A stretch of 64,000 nucleotides of DNA from Nevskia sp. (GTDB lineage: Bacteria > Pseudomonadota > Gammaproteobacteria > Nevskiales > Nevskiaceae), in NCBI GenBank assembly GCA_023229645.1, contig JALNYU010000016.1, positions 21,585-85,584 on the forward strand, read 5' to 3'. Under the pieces are notes generated by a model. That model searched no databases. It saw only the letters and a program-made list of their open reading frames with translations, and had not been told where the DNA came from. The position numbers and the translations under genes are program-made. Numbering within the stretch: position 1 is the first letter of the stretch; each line of letters opens with the position of its first letter. Below are positions 43,752 through 52,034 of the stretch, piece after piece.

Positions 43752-44467
43752 TTTCGGCGTTTCAAATTAAGTGTGATAAAGAGAACCAGCAGCGTTGCAG
43801 CAAACGCGAACCACTGTGCGGCGTAGGCGTAATTACGCGATGGTGGAAAGCGGGCATCGGTTTGCGTCCATTCTCGGCTGTAGCCATCCGCGGCGTCCGG
43901 ATCCAGCAACAGCATGCCCGCCGCAACTTTTTCAGCATATATGCAGGATAAGTCCGCGGGCGTTGGATATTCGGTAATGCGCGGCCAACCGATGGTGCTG
44001 CAATTATCGGTTTTTAGGTGTAAGGCAGGTTCTGGCAACGCCCGCCATAAACCATGCACGCTGACGGTGCTGCTCGGTAACGGCAACTGCGGTAGCCGTC
44101 TACGATCCGGGTTTTGCGGCACCCAACCTCGATTGATCATCACGATGCCGCCACTACTGAGCCGCATTGGGCTTAATACGTGATAGCCCGGAATGCGATC
44201 CCGGACTTGGTTATCGAGCAATAGCTGCTGGTCAAGATAAACCCCTTCTGCAACTGCGGCGAGCGCCGCGACGTCGGCTGGAACCGGCGTATCAACGCGT
44301 AAATCGACCGCTTTTTCGTGTTCCGCATCCGCGTACTGCGCACTCAGCGCCTCCCGAGCGTGCCCGCGATGCAGTTGCCAGCGCCCTAGGTGAATCGTCA
44401 GCGCGCAACCGACAAGCACGCCGATGATCGCCCACGGCCGGGGCTGAAACGTCCAGTTAACGGCCAC
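43748..44467 (-). CDS. SURF1 family cytochrome oxidase assembly protein
   Basis: 239 residues from GTG 44467, which has GGAG six bases upstream; ATG 44485 is the alternative. Two membrane helices, one at each end (WAIIGVLVGCALTIHLGRWQL; YAAQWFAFAATLLVLFITLN), with a periplasmic core containing GIVMINRGWVPQ and WPRITEYPT. SURF1 helps place heme a into subunit I. Overlaps the SCO-like gene (ATGA). Confidence 0.93.
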   Translation of the reverse strand: MAVNWTFQPRPWAIIGVLVGCALTIHLGRWQLHRGHAREALSAQYADAEHEKAVDLRVDTPVPADVAALAAVAEGVYLDQQLLLDNQVRDRIPGYHVLSPMRLSSGGIVMINRGWVPQNPDRRRLPQLPLPSSTVSVHGLWRALPEPALHLKTDNCSTIGWPRITEYPTPADLSCIYAEKVAAGMLLLDPDAADGYSREWTQTDARFPPSRNYAYAAQWFAFAATLLVLFITLNLKRRK

Positions 44468-44496
44468 GCACCGCTCCGGATACATCGGCCGGCGCT

Positions 44497-44742
44497 ATGA
44501 TGGACAACGTCCACTCCGCCGTCCGTTCCATGTTCGCAAAACTCGTTGTCGTCGCGTTGCTGCTGGCGATCGTCGCTACGCTTTTTTCTGGCCTGTTTTT
44601 CTTGATGAAAGACAGCAACAACAGCAAACGCACCGTGAAGGCGCTGACATTTCGTGTCTTGCTGTCGTTAACTTTGATTGTCTTTCTCGTCGTCGCCGCT
44701 GGCATGGGCTGGATCCATCCCCATAGCCTGACGGGCCGATAA
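44497..44742 (+). CDS. Twin transmembrane protein (DUF2909)
   Basis: 81 residues, two membrane helices: LVVVALLLAIVATLFSGLFFL and VLLSLTLIVFLVVAAGMGWI, joined by KDSNNSKRTVKAL. This matches the DUF2909 family found in cox clusters. It is on the plus strand, divergent from SURF1 and opposite to all its neighbours. ATG 44530 (MFAKLV) fits family length better than 44497 and is a likely alternative start. Function unknown. Confidence 0.82.
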   Translation: MMDNVHSAVRSMFAKLVVVALLLAIVATLFSGLFFLMKDSNNSKRTVKALTFRVLLSLTLIVFLVVAAGMGWIHPHSLTGR

Positions 44743-44745
44743 ACG

Positions 44746-44778
44746 CACAACCCTTGACGATCATCGTCAAGAGTTGTG
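44746..44778. repeat. Near-perfect palindrome between DUF2909 and coxC
   Basis: CACAAC, one mismatch, CTTGACGAT (44753-44761), one central C, ATCGTCAAG (44763-44771), one mismatch, GTTGTG. It lies between convergent genes; without a T-run it may be a weak bidirectional terminator or an operator. Confidence 0.65.
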
Positions 44779-44832
44779 GCAAAGCGCCTTCTAATGCCGA
44801 TACGAATCAATCGCGAAGCAGTACGATGCGGC

Positions 44833-45720
44833 TTACAGAATGTAGACGAAGATAAATAAGCCGACCCAAACCACGTCAACAAAGTGCCAGTACCAGGCCA
44901 CACCTTCAAAACCAAAATGACGTTCCGGCTTGAAGTGGCCAAACATCAGGCGCCCGGTGATCGAGATCATCATGATCGTGCCCAGCGTCACGTGCATGCC
45001 GTGGAAGCCAGTCAGCAAGAAGAATGTCGAGCCGTAAACGCCGGAGTTCAGCGTCAGATTCAGCTCGTGATAGGCCTCGATATATTCATGCGCTTGGAAG
45101 TAGAGAAACGTCGCGCCAAGTGCAATCGTCGCCAGCATCCACAGAATGCACGCACGACGATGCCCTTCTTTAATCGCGTGATGGGCAAACGTGATCGTAA
45201 CGCTGCTGGTGAGCAGCAGTACCGTGTTCAGCAGCGGCAAACCCCACGGCGACACCGTTTCAAAATGGCCGCCGATTTTCGCTGGGCCGTTGCTCGGCCA
45301 GGTATTTTCGAAATTTGGCCAGAGGACTGAATTGGTCAGCGCCTTTGCGCCTTCGCCGCTCAGCCACGGCACTGACAGTTCACGGGCGTAGTAAAGCGCG
45401 CCGAAAAACGCCGCAAAAAACATCACTTCCGAAAAAATGAACCAGCTCATGCCCAGGCGGTAGGTGCGATCAACCTGCGCACTGTACTGGCCCGATTCGC
45501 TTTCCAGGGCAATGCCACGGAACCAGCGAAAAATGATGTAGACCATTACCAGCGCGCCAACGACGATTGGCAACGGCCCCAAATTCCGGTCTTCCAGATA
45601 GGCGCTGACGCCATACAGTAACGACCCGAGCGCGGCAGTCAATATGAACGGCCAAGCACTCGGTGCCGGGACGAAATAGCGCGCATTGGCGCTAGCGTGG
45701 GGTGCGGCGTGAGTCGCCAT
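44833..45720 (-). CDS. coxC: Cytochrome c oxidase subunit III
   Basis: 295 residues, seven-helix form: WPFILTAALGSLLYGVSAYL, MSWFIFSEVMFFAAFFGALYYARE, VTITFAHHAIKEGHRR, and the final FHGMHVTLGTI and YWHFVDVVWVGLFIFVYIL (landmarks). It stabilises the proton-pumping core of the aa3-type oxidase. It is 34 bp after ctaG and ends the first cox transcript before the converging DUF2909 gene. Confidence 0.97.
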   Translation of the reverse strand: MATHAAPHASANARYFVPAPSAWPFILTAALGSLLYGVSAYLEDRNLGPLPIVVGALVMVYIIFRWFRGIALESESGQYSAQVDRTYRLGMSWFIFSEVMFFAAFFGALYYARELSVPWLSGEGAKALTNSVLWPNFENTWPSNGPAKIGGHFETVSPWGLPLLNTVLLLTSSVTITFAHHAIKEGHRRACILWMLATIALGATFLYFQAHEYIEAYHELNLTLNSGVYGSTFFLLTGFHGMHVTLGTIMMISITGRLMFGHFKPERHFGFEGVAWYWHFVDVVWVGLFIFVYIL

Positions 45721-45754
45721 GGATCTTTCCTCTAGTCTGGGGCTTTAAGGCTTG

Positions 45755-46345
45755 TTAGCCGTTTTTCTCTTCAGGCGGGACATCTGCCTGCGGCTGCTTG
45801 CTACTCGTATTGGCACTACCACGCGCCAATGCGGTTACATCGAAAAGCGTATACGACAACGTGATGGTTTCAACATCGGCCGGCAACTCCGGATCGAGCA
45901 TGAAACGCACCGGCATATGCTTCTCTTCCAACGCCGCGAACGGCTGCTGGTTAAAACAAAAACATTCAGTTTTGTGCAGATGCTTGGCAGCGTTCCACGG
46001 CGCAACGCTCGGAACCGCTTGCCCAACAACCGACTGATCCATCTGGTTCTTTGCGCGGAAATTTACCGTGTAAAGCTTCCCGGGATGGACTTCGATCGAC
46101 GGCTGCTCGGGCTCGAACTGCCAAGTCCTACCGCCATTTACCGTTGTTACAAATTCGACTTTGACCCACCGGTTAAGGTCGGCTTTTTCCTTAATGTTCG
46201 CCGACACCAACATGCCGGTATCTTTGCCGTTTAGGTTCGTCAGCTGGCATAGCGCGTTGTACATCGGGACCAACGCGAATCCAAAGCAGAACATCGCCGC
46301 GACGACCGCGAGTAGCTTCCAGACATTGGTGCGGGCTGCGGACAT
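45755..46345 (-). CDS. ctaG: Cytochrome c oxidase assembly protein CtaG (Cox11)
   Basis: 196 residues. One N-terminal membrane helix (VWKLLAVVAAMFCFGFALVPMYNALCQL) with the family Cys, and a periplasmic beta domain with QPSIEVHPGKLYTVNFRAKN, TECFCFNQQPFA (copper-binding CFCF) and MPVRFMLDPELP. It delivers copper to the CuB site of subunit I. It lies between the 39-residue protein and coxC, as usual. Confidence 0.97.
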   Translation of the reverse strand: MSAARTNVWKLLAVVAAMFCFGFALVPMYNALCQLTNLNGKDTGMLVSANIKEKADLNRWVKVEFVTTVNGGRTWQFEPEQPSIEVHPGKLYTVNFRAKNQMDQSVVGQAVPSVAPWNAAKHLHKTECFCFNQQPFAALEEKHMPVRFMLDPELPADVETITLSYTLFDVTALARGSANTSSKQPQADVPPEEKNG

Positions 46346-46363
46346 GGTTGCGTTCGATCTCGA

Positions 46364-46483
46364 TCAGAATCCGCGATGACTAACAGCGAAAAAGAACGCG
46401 ACATAGAACGCGAGCGCAATCAGGCCCAGCACTGCTGCTGTGCGCAGATTGCGTCGCTTACCGTTGGGCGTCGATTCGGTCAC
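46364..46483 (-). CDS. Small single-helix cytochrome oxidase assembly protein (39 aa)
   Basis: 39 residues from GTG 46483: VTESTPNGKRRNLR, then one membrane helix (TAAVLGLIALAFYVAFFFAV) and SHRGF. The GTG lies 8 bp after the coxA stop and the stop is 18 bp before ctaG, so it is probably translated by coupling. Tiny membrane proteins at this position, between subunit I and CtaG, are a known feature of proteobacterial cox operons. No strong ribosome-binding site of its own. Confidence 0.72.
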   Translation of the reverse strand: MTESTPNGKRRNLRTAAVLGLIALAFYVAFFFAVSHRGF

Positions 46484-46491
46484 GCGCGGAA

Positions 46492-48117
46492 TCAATGCGC
46501 GTGGGCCGTTTCGTCATCGCCAACATGGGGCGGATCTTCGAATGTGTGATACGGCGCCGGTGACGGAACCGTCCACTCCAAACCGTGTGCGCCTTCCCAG
46601 ACCACCGCCTTCGCGGGTGCCATGCCCTTACGGAACAATGCGCAACGGAGGAAGTTGTAGACCATCAAGAACTGCGCGATGAAGTACAGGAACGCACCGA
46701 TTGTCGAGATCTGATTGAAATCGGTGAACTGCACGGCGTAATCCGGGATACGCCGCGGCATGCCGGCAAGACCGACAAAATGCTGCGGAAAGAACGTTAT
46801 GTTGATAAAAATAGCGCTCAGCCAGAAATGCCATTTACCCAACGTTTCGTTGTACATCACGCCGGTCCATTTCGGGATCCAGTAGTAAATGCCGCCGATG
46901 ATCGAGAAGATCGCGCCTGGGACCAGCACATAATGAAAATGTGCGACGACGAAATAGCTGTTGTGGTATTGGAAGTCCACCGGTGCCAGCGCCAGCATGA
47001 TGCCGGAGAAACCGCCGATCGTGAACAAGAAGACGAAGCCGATTGCAAACAGCATCGGCGTTTCGAACGTCATCGAACCGCGCCACATCGTTGCCAGCCA
47101 ATTGAAGACTTTTACACCAGTCGGCACTGCGATCAGCATCGTCGAGAACATGAAGAACAGTTCGCCAGCCAGCGGGATGCCGACAGTGAACATATGGTGC
47201 GCCCAAACAATGAACGATAAGAACGCAATCGATGCCGTGGCGTACACCATCGACGAGTAACCGAACAACTGCTTACGCGCAAACGTCGGGATGATCGTCG
47301 AGATAATGCCAAACGCCGGCAAGATCATGATGTAAACCTCGGGGTGCCCGAAGAACCAGAAGATGTGTTCGAACATCACGGGATCGCCGCCACCCGCGGC
47401 GTTGAAGAAGCTGGTGCCGAAGTATTTATCGGTCAGCAACATGGTTACCGCACCGGCCAACACCGGCATGACTGCAATCAGCAGGTACGCGGTGATCAAC
47501 CAAGTCCAGACGAACAGCGGCATTTTCAGCAGCGTCATGCCGGGTGCGCGCATGTTCATGATCGTGACGACGATATTGATCGCACCGGTGATCGACGAGA
47601 TGCCGAGCATGTGAATCGCGAAGATCGTCAGCGGGAACGACGCGCCGCCCTGAAGAACGAGCGGCGGATAGAGCGTCCACCCGCCAGCAGGTCCACCGCC
47701 CGGCAGGAATAGCGTCGACAGCAGCATGGCGAACGCAAACGGCAGAATCCAGAAGCCCCAGTTGTTGACGCGCGGCAGCGCCAAATCGGAGCAGCCGATC
47801 ATCATCGGCACCATCCAGTTCGCCAGACCAACGAACGCCGGCATAACACCGCCGAAGATCATGACCAGCGCGTGCAGCGTGATCATCTGGTTGTAAAACT
47901 CAGGATCGATGAACTGCAAGCCGGGCTGGAACAACTCGGCGCGGATCACTAGCGACATCAAGCCGCCGACGAAAAACATCGCAAACGAGAACCACAGATA
48001 CAACGTACCGAGATCTTTATGATTCGTGGTTTTGATCCAGCGCATGATGCCTTTGTCAGGACCATGTGCATGATCGTCATGCTCGTGTGCGTGATCGTGA
48101 TCGTGCGGATGTGCCAT
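46492..48117 (-). CDS. coxA: Cytochrome c oxidase subunit I
   Basis: 541 residues, twelve helices. Heme-copper signatures: MITLHALVMIFGGVMPAFVGL (heme a ligand His), WFFGHPEVYIMILPAFGIIS (CuB His and cross-linked Tyr, A1-type), VWAHHMFTVG, and the ligand pair in SYFVVAHFHYVL. The His/Asp-rich N-terminus (HPHDHDHAHEHDDHAH) is unusual and might bind metal. It reduces O2 and pumps protons. Between coxB and the small protein gene. Confidence 0.98.
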   Translation of the reverse strand: MAHPHDHDHAHEHDDHAHGPDKGIMRWIKTTNHKDLGTLYLWFSFAMFFVGGLMSLVIRAELFQPGLQFIDPEFYNQMITLHALVMIFGGVMPAFVGLANWMVPMMIGCSDLALPRVNNWGFWILPFAFAMLLSTLFLPGGGPAGGWTLYPPLVLQGGASFPLTIFAIHMLGISSITGAINIVVTIMNMRAPGMTLLKMPLFVWTWLITAYLLIAVMPVLAGAVTMLLTDKYFGTSFFNAAGGGDPVMFEHIFWFFGHPEVYIMILPAFGIISTIIPTFARKQLFGYSSMVYATASIAFLSFIVWAHHMFTVGIPLAGELFFMFSTMLIAVPTGVKVFNWLATMWRGSMTFETPMLFAIGFVFLFTIGGFSGIMLALAPVDFQYHNSYFVVAHFHYVLVPGAIFSIIGGIYYWIPKWTGVMYNETLGKWHFWLSAIFINITFFPQHFVGLAGMPRRIPDYAVQFTDFNQISTIGAFLYFIAQFLMVYNFLRCALFRKGMAPAKAVVWEGAHGLEWTVPSPAPYHTFEDPPHVGDDETAHAH

Positions 48118-48177
48118 GCCTATTTACTCCTGACTCTAATCAAATTCGGTCGATTACCGCTGAAATTCAGCGGGTGC

Positions 48178-49413
48178 TTAACGCAACTTGGCAACTTGGC
48201 CGGCCTGCGCGGCGTCGCCCACTTTGTTGCCAAACGCGTTGCGTTCATAGGTGACGACTGCGGCGACATCGGCATCCGATAGCTGCGGGAATGGCGGCAT
48301 CGCGTTCTTGCCTTTCAGCACCTGCGTGATGTGCGCGTCAATCGGTCCGGTCACGACCTTGCCGCCGACCAGCGACGGGAATGACGGCGGCAAACCCGTA
48401 CCATCAGCCTGATGGCAGACTTGGCAGTTTGCGGCGTAAACCTTAGCGCCCGCCTTCATTAGGTCGTCTTTATCAACGGCGGCAGCCGGCGCGGCAGCGA
48501 CTTCCACCGGCGCCGCTTCAACTGGCGCTTCCACCGCTGCGGGCTGTGCAGAATCGACCACTGCATCGCTAGCCGTCGTTGTCGCGGCGGCAACAGTTTC
48601 GCCGCCCTTCATCTTCTCTAACCATGCGGCGTAATCCGCCTCGCTTTTCGCTTCAACCACAATGGGCATGAAGCCGTGATCGCGTCCACAAAGCACGGTG
48701 CACTGGCCTCGGTAAATGCCCGGCTCATTAATCTTTGTCCACATTTCGTTGATAAAGCCCGGAATTGCGTCTTTTTTGATCGCGAGGTCCGGCATCCACC
48801 AGCCGTGAATGACGTCGTTTGAGGTCAACAGGAAGCGTACTTTTTTACCGACTGGCAAGACGAGATAGTTATCAACATCGTGCAGATAGTTCGGCACGGT
48901 CTTCGGATCGATGCCTGAATGCAGCTGACGCGCCTCATTGGCACGCTTTTCCAGCGTGCTGAAGAAGCTGACGTTTTCGCCGACGTATTCGTACTGCCAC
49001 TTCCACTGATAGCCCGTGATCTTGATCGTCATATCGGCGTTGCGTGTGTCGTATTCCTTGATCAGCGTGCCGGCGGCCGGCACTGCAAGACCAATCAGGA
49101 TTACGAATGGGATCGCAGTCCAGATGATTTCAACCAAGGTGCTGTGGTGGAACGTTGCAGGTACCGGATGTTTTGAGCGCCGGTGGGCGAACACTGAATA
49201 GAACATGACGCCGAATACAACAACGCCGATAACCACACAAACCCAGAATGCCGCCATGTGCAGCGCAAAGACTTCGTGGCTGACATCGGTTACGCCCTTC
49301 GGCATATTCCAGTAGGCGTTGTCCATCGTATCCGCAGCGCGCGCTGCCAAGCTGGCAAAGCCGACGGTCAGGGCGACAGCAGCAGCACGAAGACTGCGAT
49401 TTAGGTTCGACAT
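48178..49413 (-). CDS. coxB: Cytochrome c oxidase subunit II with fused cytochrome c domain
   Basis: 411 residues from ATG 49413, with GGAG five bases upstream. Signal-like N-terminus (LRAAAVALTVGFASLAARAA), two membrane helices, a periplasmic CuA cupredoxin with WWMPDLAIKK and GQCTVLCGRDHGFMPI (two Cys, His, Met), an Ala/Val/Glu-rich linker, and a C-terminal cytochrome c with CQVCH and the distal Met in NAMPPFPQL. It accepts electrons; the fusion indicates a caa3-like enzyme. First structural gene of the operon. Confidence 0.96.
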   Translation of the reverse strand: MSNLNRSLRAAAVALTVGFASLAARAADTMDNAYWNMPKGVTDVSHEVFALHMAAFWVCVVIGVVVFGVMFYSVFAHRRSKHPVPATFHHSTLVEIIWTAIPFVILIGLAVPAAGTLIKEYDTRNADMTIKITGYQWKWQYEYVGENVSFFSTLEKRANEARQLHSGIDPKTVPNYLHDVDNYLVLPVGKKVRFLLTSNDVIHGWWMPDLAIKKDAIPGFINEMWTKINEPGIYRGQCTVLCGRDHGFMPIVVEAKSEADYAAWLEKMKGGETVAAATTTASDAVVDSAQPAAVEAPVEAAPVEVAAAPAAAVDKDDLMKAGAKVYAANCQVCHQADGTGLPPSFPSLVGGKVVTGPIDAHITQVLKGKNAMPPFPQLSDADVAAVVTYERNAFGNKVGDAAQAGQVAKLR

Positions 49414-49426
49414 AAACACTCCAGAC

Positions 49427-49948
49427 TCAAATATTAAAATCGGCCGAAACAACCCTGCTCGATGTTGATGGAGCAGAAATCCAGCCGGGGTGTATCAGCT
49501 CTCGCAGTCGGGTTGCGAGCTTCAATTTGTCTTCGTCGGTCAAGCAGGCGGCGAGTTGTATGGCGCAGCCGGCATTAACCAGTTGCAATTGAATTGGATC
49601 GTTTAGGCGAGTCGGCGGCTCGCACATTACACGCGTCGATGACCGCGGCCAGTCGATCCGCAAATGCACGCCGTGGCCTCGGACACCGCATTCAATGTGC
49701 AGCATCTGCGCGTCAAATCGAATCACTTCTTGATAGCGATTGCGCCGCAAGCTGACCCAGATTGCAGCCGCGAGTGCTGCCAGTTCCAATCCGGCAAACG
49801 GCAGTACCGGCCAGAAGCCGCGAATCGCGAATAGTGCAGCAATGCTCAACGATGCAGAACTTGCCGCTGCCATCAAAATGCAGGCGGCGCGCGCCGTCAT
49901 CGAAGCATTGGGCCCGATTACGATTTGGGTGCTAGGCAGAACAGTCAC
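49427..49948 (-). CDS. DUF2244 integral membrane protein
   Basis: 173 residues. Two adjacent membrane helices (MTARAACILMAAASSASLSIAALFA region; GFWPVLPFAGLELAALAAAIWV) then a cytoplasmic domain with RRNRYQEVIRFDAQMLHIECG and DKLKLATRLREL. This is the DUF2244 family, often just ahead of coxB. Role unknown; it ends 14 bp before the coxB start, so it belongs to the cox transcript. Confidence 0.85.
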   Translation of the reverse strand: MTVLPSTQIVIGPNASMTARAACILMAAASSASLSIAALFAIRGFWPVLPFAGLELAALAAAIWVSLRRNRYQEVIRFDAQMLHIECGVRGHGVHLRIDWPRSSTRVMCEPPTRLNDPIQLQLVNAGCAIQLAACLTDEDKLKLATRLRELIHPGWISAPSTSSRVVSADFNI

Positions 49949-49990
49949 AGCAAGTTATCCAACTGATCGACGGGAGCCGAGGAAACTCTG

Positions 49991-50020
49991 CGATTGTAGA
50001 GGATGCGGCATCACGCACGC
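49991..50020 (-). promoter_or_regulatory. Predicted promoter of the DUF2244-cox operon
   Basis: On the minus strand TTGCGT (50020-50015), an 18-bp spacer and TACAAT (49996-49991). The -10 matches five of six bases. It lies about 43 bp ahead of the DUF2244 start. Confidence 0.5.
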
Positions 50021-50132
50021 AAAGGTTAAGAGATAATCTTTGTCTGTTTATCAGCTGTTTGCTGCAGTTGCGGCATCGTTCAAGACAGATGCGATAGAGA
50101 AATTAGATTAGTCCAGCGCGATGTCAATTTAG

Positions 50133-50819
50133 TTAGACAATCACGCCCGCGTCGACGAGGGGTTGTAAATTCAGCGCTGCTGCAGCGATGTGCGGATCAA
50201 CGCCAGCCGGCAAGCAGCCCAGCAACGGCGCCGAGAGCCGTGCCTGCAACGTCGCTAAATTTTCCTGCCATTCCTCGGGCGCCGGCGGCAAGACATTCGC
50301 AATCCAGCCGATGAGTGCGGTGCGTCGCTGTATTGATTCGACGGTCAATAACGCGTGATTGAGGCAACCTAAACGCAGCCCGACAACCAACACGACAGGC
50401 CAGCCTTGTGCGGCCACCCAACCGGCCAGCGTCGTGCGGGCATCAATCGGCAACAGCCAGCCGCCGGCCCCTTCAACGATGATCGTGTCGTAGCGGGCGG
50501 CCAGCGCTCGATGCGCGGCGTCGAGTGCGCCAACTTCGATACTAGGGCCGTGGCGCGCAGCGGCGAGATGGGGCGCGATGGCCGCCTCATAGCTATAGGT
50601 GTTGATCGCCTGATACGGCTCACAGGTCCCCGCAGCCTCCTGTAATGCCAGTGCGTCAGCGTTGCGCAATCCCTCCGCTGTTGCCACGCAGCCGCTCGCA
50701 ATCGGCTTATACCCGCATACCTGGCGCTTAGATGCCCGCAGCGCGTGGATGAGCGCACAGCTCGCGTGCGTCTTGCCGACCCCGGTATCAGTCCCGGTCA
50801 CGAATAAGGTGCGCGTCAT
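50133..50819 (-). CDS. bioD: ATP-dependent dethiobiotin synthetase
   Basis: 228 residues. P-loop FVTGTDTGVGKTHASCALI at the N-terminus, YKPIASGC with the catalytic Lys, IVEGAGGWLLPI and VVLVVGLRLGCLNHALLT. It makes the ureido ring of dethiobiotin from DAPA and CO2 in biotin synthesis. It follows bioF by 18 bp. Confidence 0.96.
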   Translation of the reverse strand: MTRTLFVTGTDTGVGKTHASCALIHALRASKRQVCGYKPIASGCVATAEGLRNADALALQEAAGTCEPYQAINTYSYEAAIAPHLAAARHGPSIEVGALDAAHRALAARYDTIIVEGAGGWLLPIDARTTLAGWVAAQGWPVVLVVGLRLGCLNHALLTVESIQRRTALIGWIANVLPPAPEEWQENLATLQARLSAPLLGCLPAGVDPHIAAAALNLQPLVDAGVIV

Positions 50820-50837
50820 GTCCAGCCCCCGTCACAC

Positions 50838-52034
50838 TCAGGCCGCGGCCAAGGCTGCGAGCAAACCATCGATCTGGTCCAATGTATGCGCAGCCGACAA
50901 CGTAATCCTCAACCTCGACGTGCCGGTCGGAACCGTCGGCGGCCGGATCGCGGCAACCCAATAGCCGCGATCATAGAGCCGCCGCGATGCGGCGAGCGCA
51001 CTTGCCGCATCGCCCAGTACCAACGGTTGAATCGCGGTCATCGACGGTAGCAGCGGAAGATTTAATGCCGCCGCACCTCGCCGGAAATGCGCGATATTGC
51101 CCAGCAAGCGCAGCCGGTGCTCTGGCTCGGTTCGTATGATCTCTAACGCTGCCCGGGCGGCCGCTGCGGTCGCCGGCGGCGGCGCCGTCGAGAACACCCA
51201 GGTACGGGCGCGTTGAATCAAGTATTCGATCAATACGTCTGACCCGGCGACAAAAGCACCAGCGGCGCCGAGACTCTTGCCCAACGTTGCGATGTAAACC
51301 GCTGGGGCCGCTGCACCGCGCCCGAGTAAATGCTCACAAGCGCCTCGGCCGTCTGAGCCAAGCACGCCGAAACCATGTGCGTCATCAACAATCAGCGTCG
51401 CACGATGCTGCTCGGCTAAAGCGGTCAGGCCGCGGAGATCGGCGAGGTCACCATCCATGCTGAATACCGAGTCGGTGACGATCCCCAACGCACCCGTACC
51501 GGCGCCCTCAGCCACCGCCAATTCTTCGGCGTAAGCGGCGGTATCGCCGTGCGCGATGCGTCGATACTGCGCGCCCGACAACCGCGCGCCGTCGATCAAC
51601 GAGGCATGATTCAAGTTATCGCACAGCAGGGTGTCTTGTTTGCCGAATAATGCGCGCAACACGCCCAGGTTCGCCGCCCACCCGGAGGTGAACAACAGCG
51701 CGCGCGGCCGGCCGAGAAAATCGGCGAGACTTTCCTCCAGGGCGGCGTGTTCGCGGTTATATCCGGATATTAGTGCTGCCGCACCACTGCCCCAGCCGCA
51801 ATGCGTGCTGGCCCGGCGGGCGGCTTCGGCAATGCGCGGGTCCGACGCTAAGCCGAGGTAATCATTGCTGCAAAAGTTAATGAGGGCGCGGCCATCAACA
51901 TGCAAAATGACGCCATGATTGCCGTCGATTACGCGCCGTGTGCGATATAGATGCGCTGCCCGCAGCCGACTCAATTCCGCCCCGAGCCGCTGCTCCAGCT
52001 CAGGGCGTGTCGTCGCCACTTGAACCTCGGTCAT
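50838..52034 (-). CDS. bioF: 8-amino-7-oxononanoate synthase
   Basis: 398 residues. PLP alpha-oxoamine synthase: INFCSNDYLGLASDPR, LFTSGWAANLGVL, NHASLIDGARLSGAQYRR, LIVDDAHGFGVLG and the PLP Lys in ATLGKSLGAAGAFVAG. It condenses pimeloyl-ACP with alanine. Its start overlaps the bioB stop (ATGA), so it is coupled to bioB. Confidence 0.97.
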   Translation of the reverse strand: MTEVQVATTRPELEQRLGAELSRLRAAHLYRTRRVIDGNHGVILHVDGRALINFCSNDYLGLASDPRIAEAARRASTHCGWGSGAAALISGYNREHAALEESLADFLGRPRALLFTSGWAANLGVLRALFGKQDTLLCDNLNHASLIDGARLSGAQYRRIAHGDTAAYAEELAVAEGAGTGALGIVTDSVFSMDGDLADLRGLTALAEQHRATLIVDDAHGFGVLGSDGRGACEHLLGRGAAAPAVYIATLGKSLGAAGAFVAGSDVLIEYLIQRARTWVFSTAPPPATAAAARAALEIIRTEPEHRLRLLGNIAHFRRGAAALNLPLLPSMTAIQPLVLGDAASALAASRRLYDRGYWVAAIRPPTVPTGTSRLRITLSAAHTLDQIDGLLAALAAA

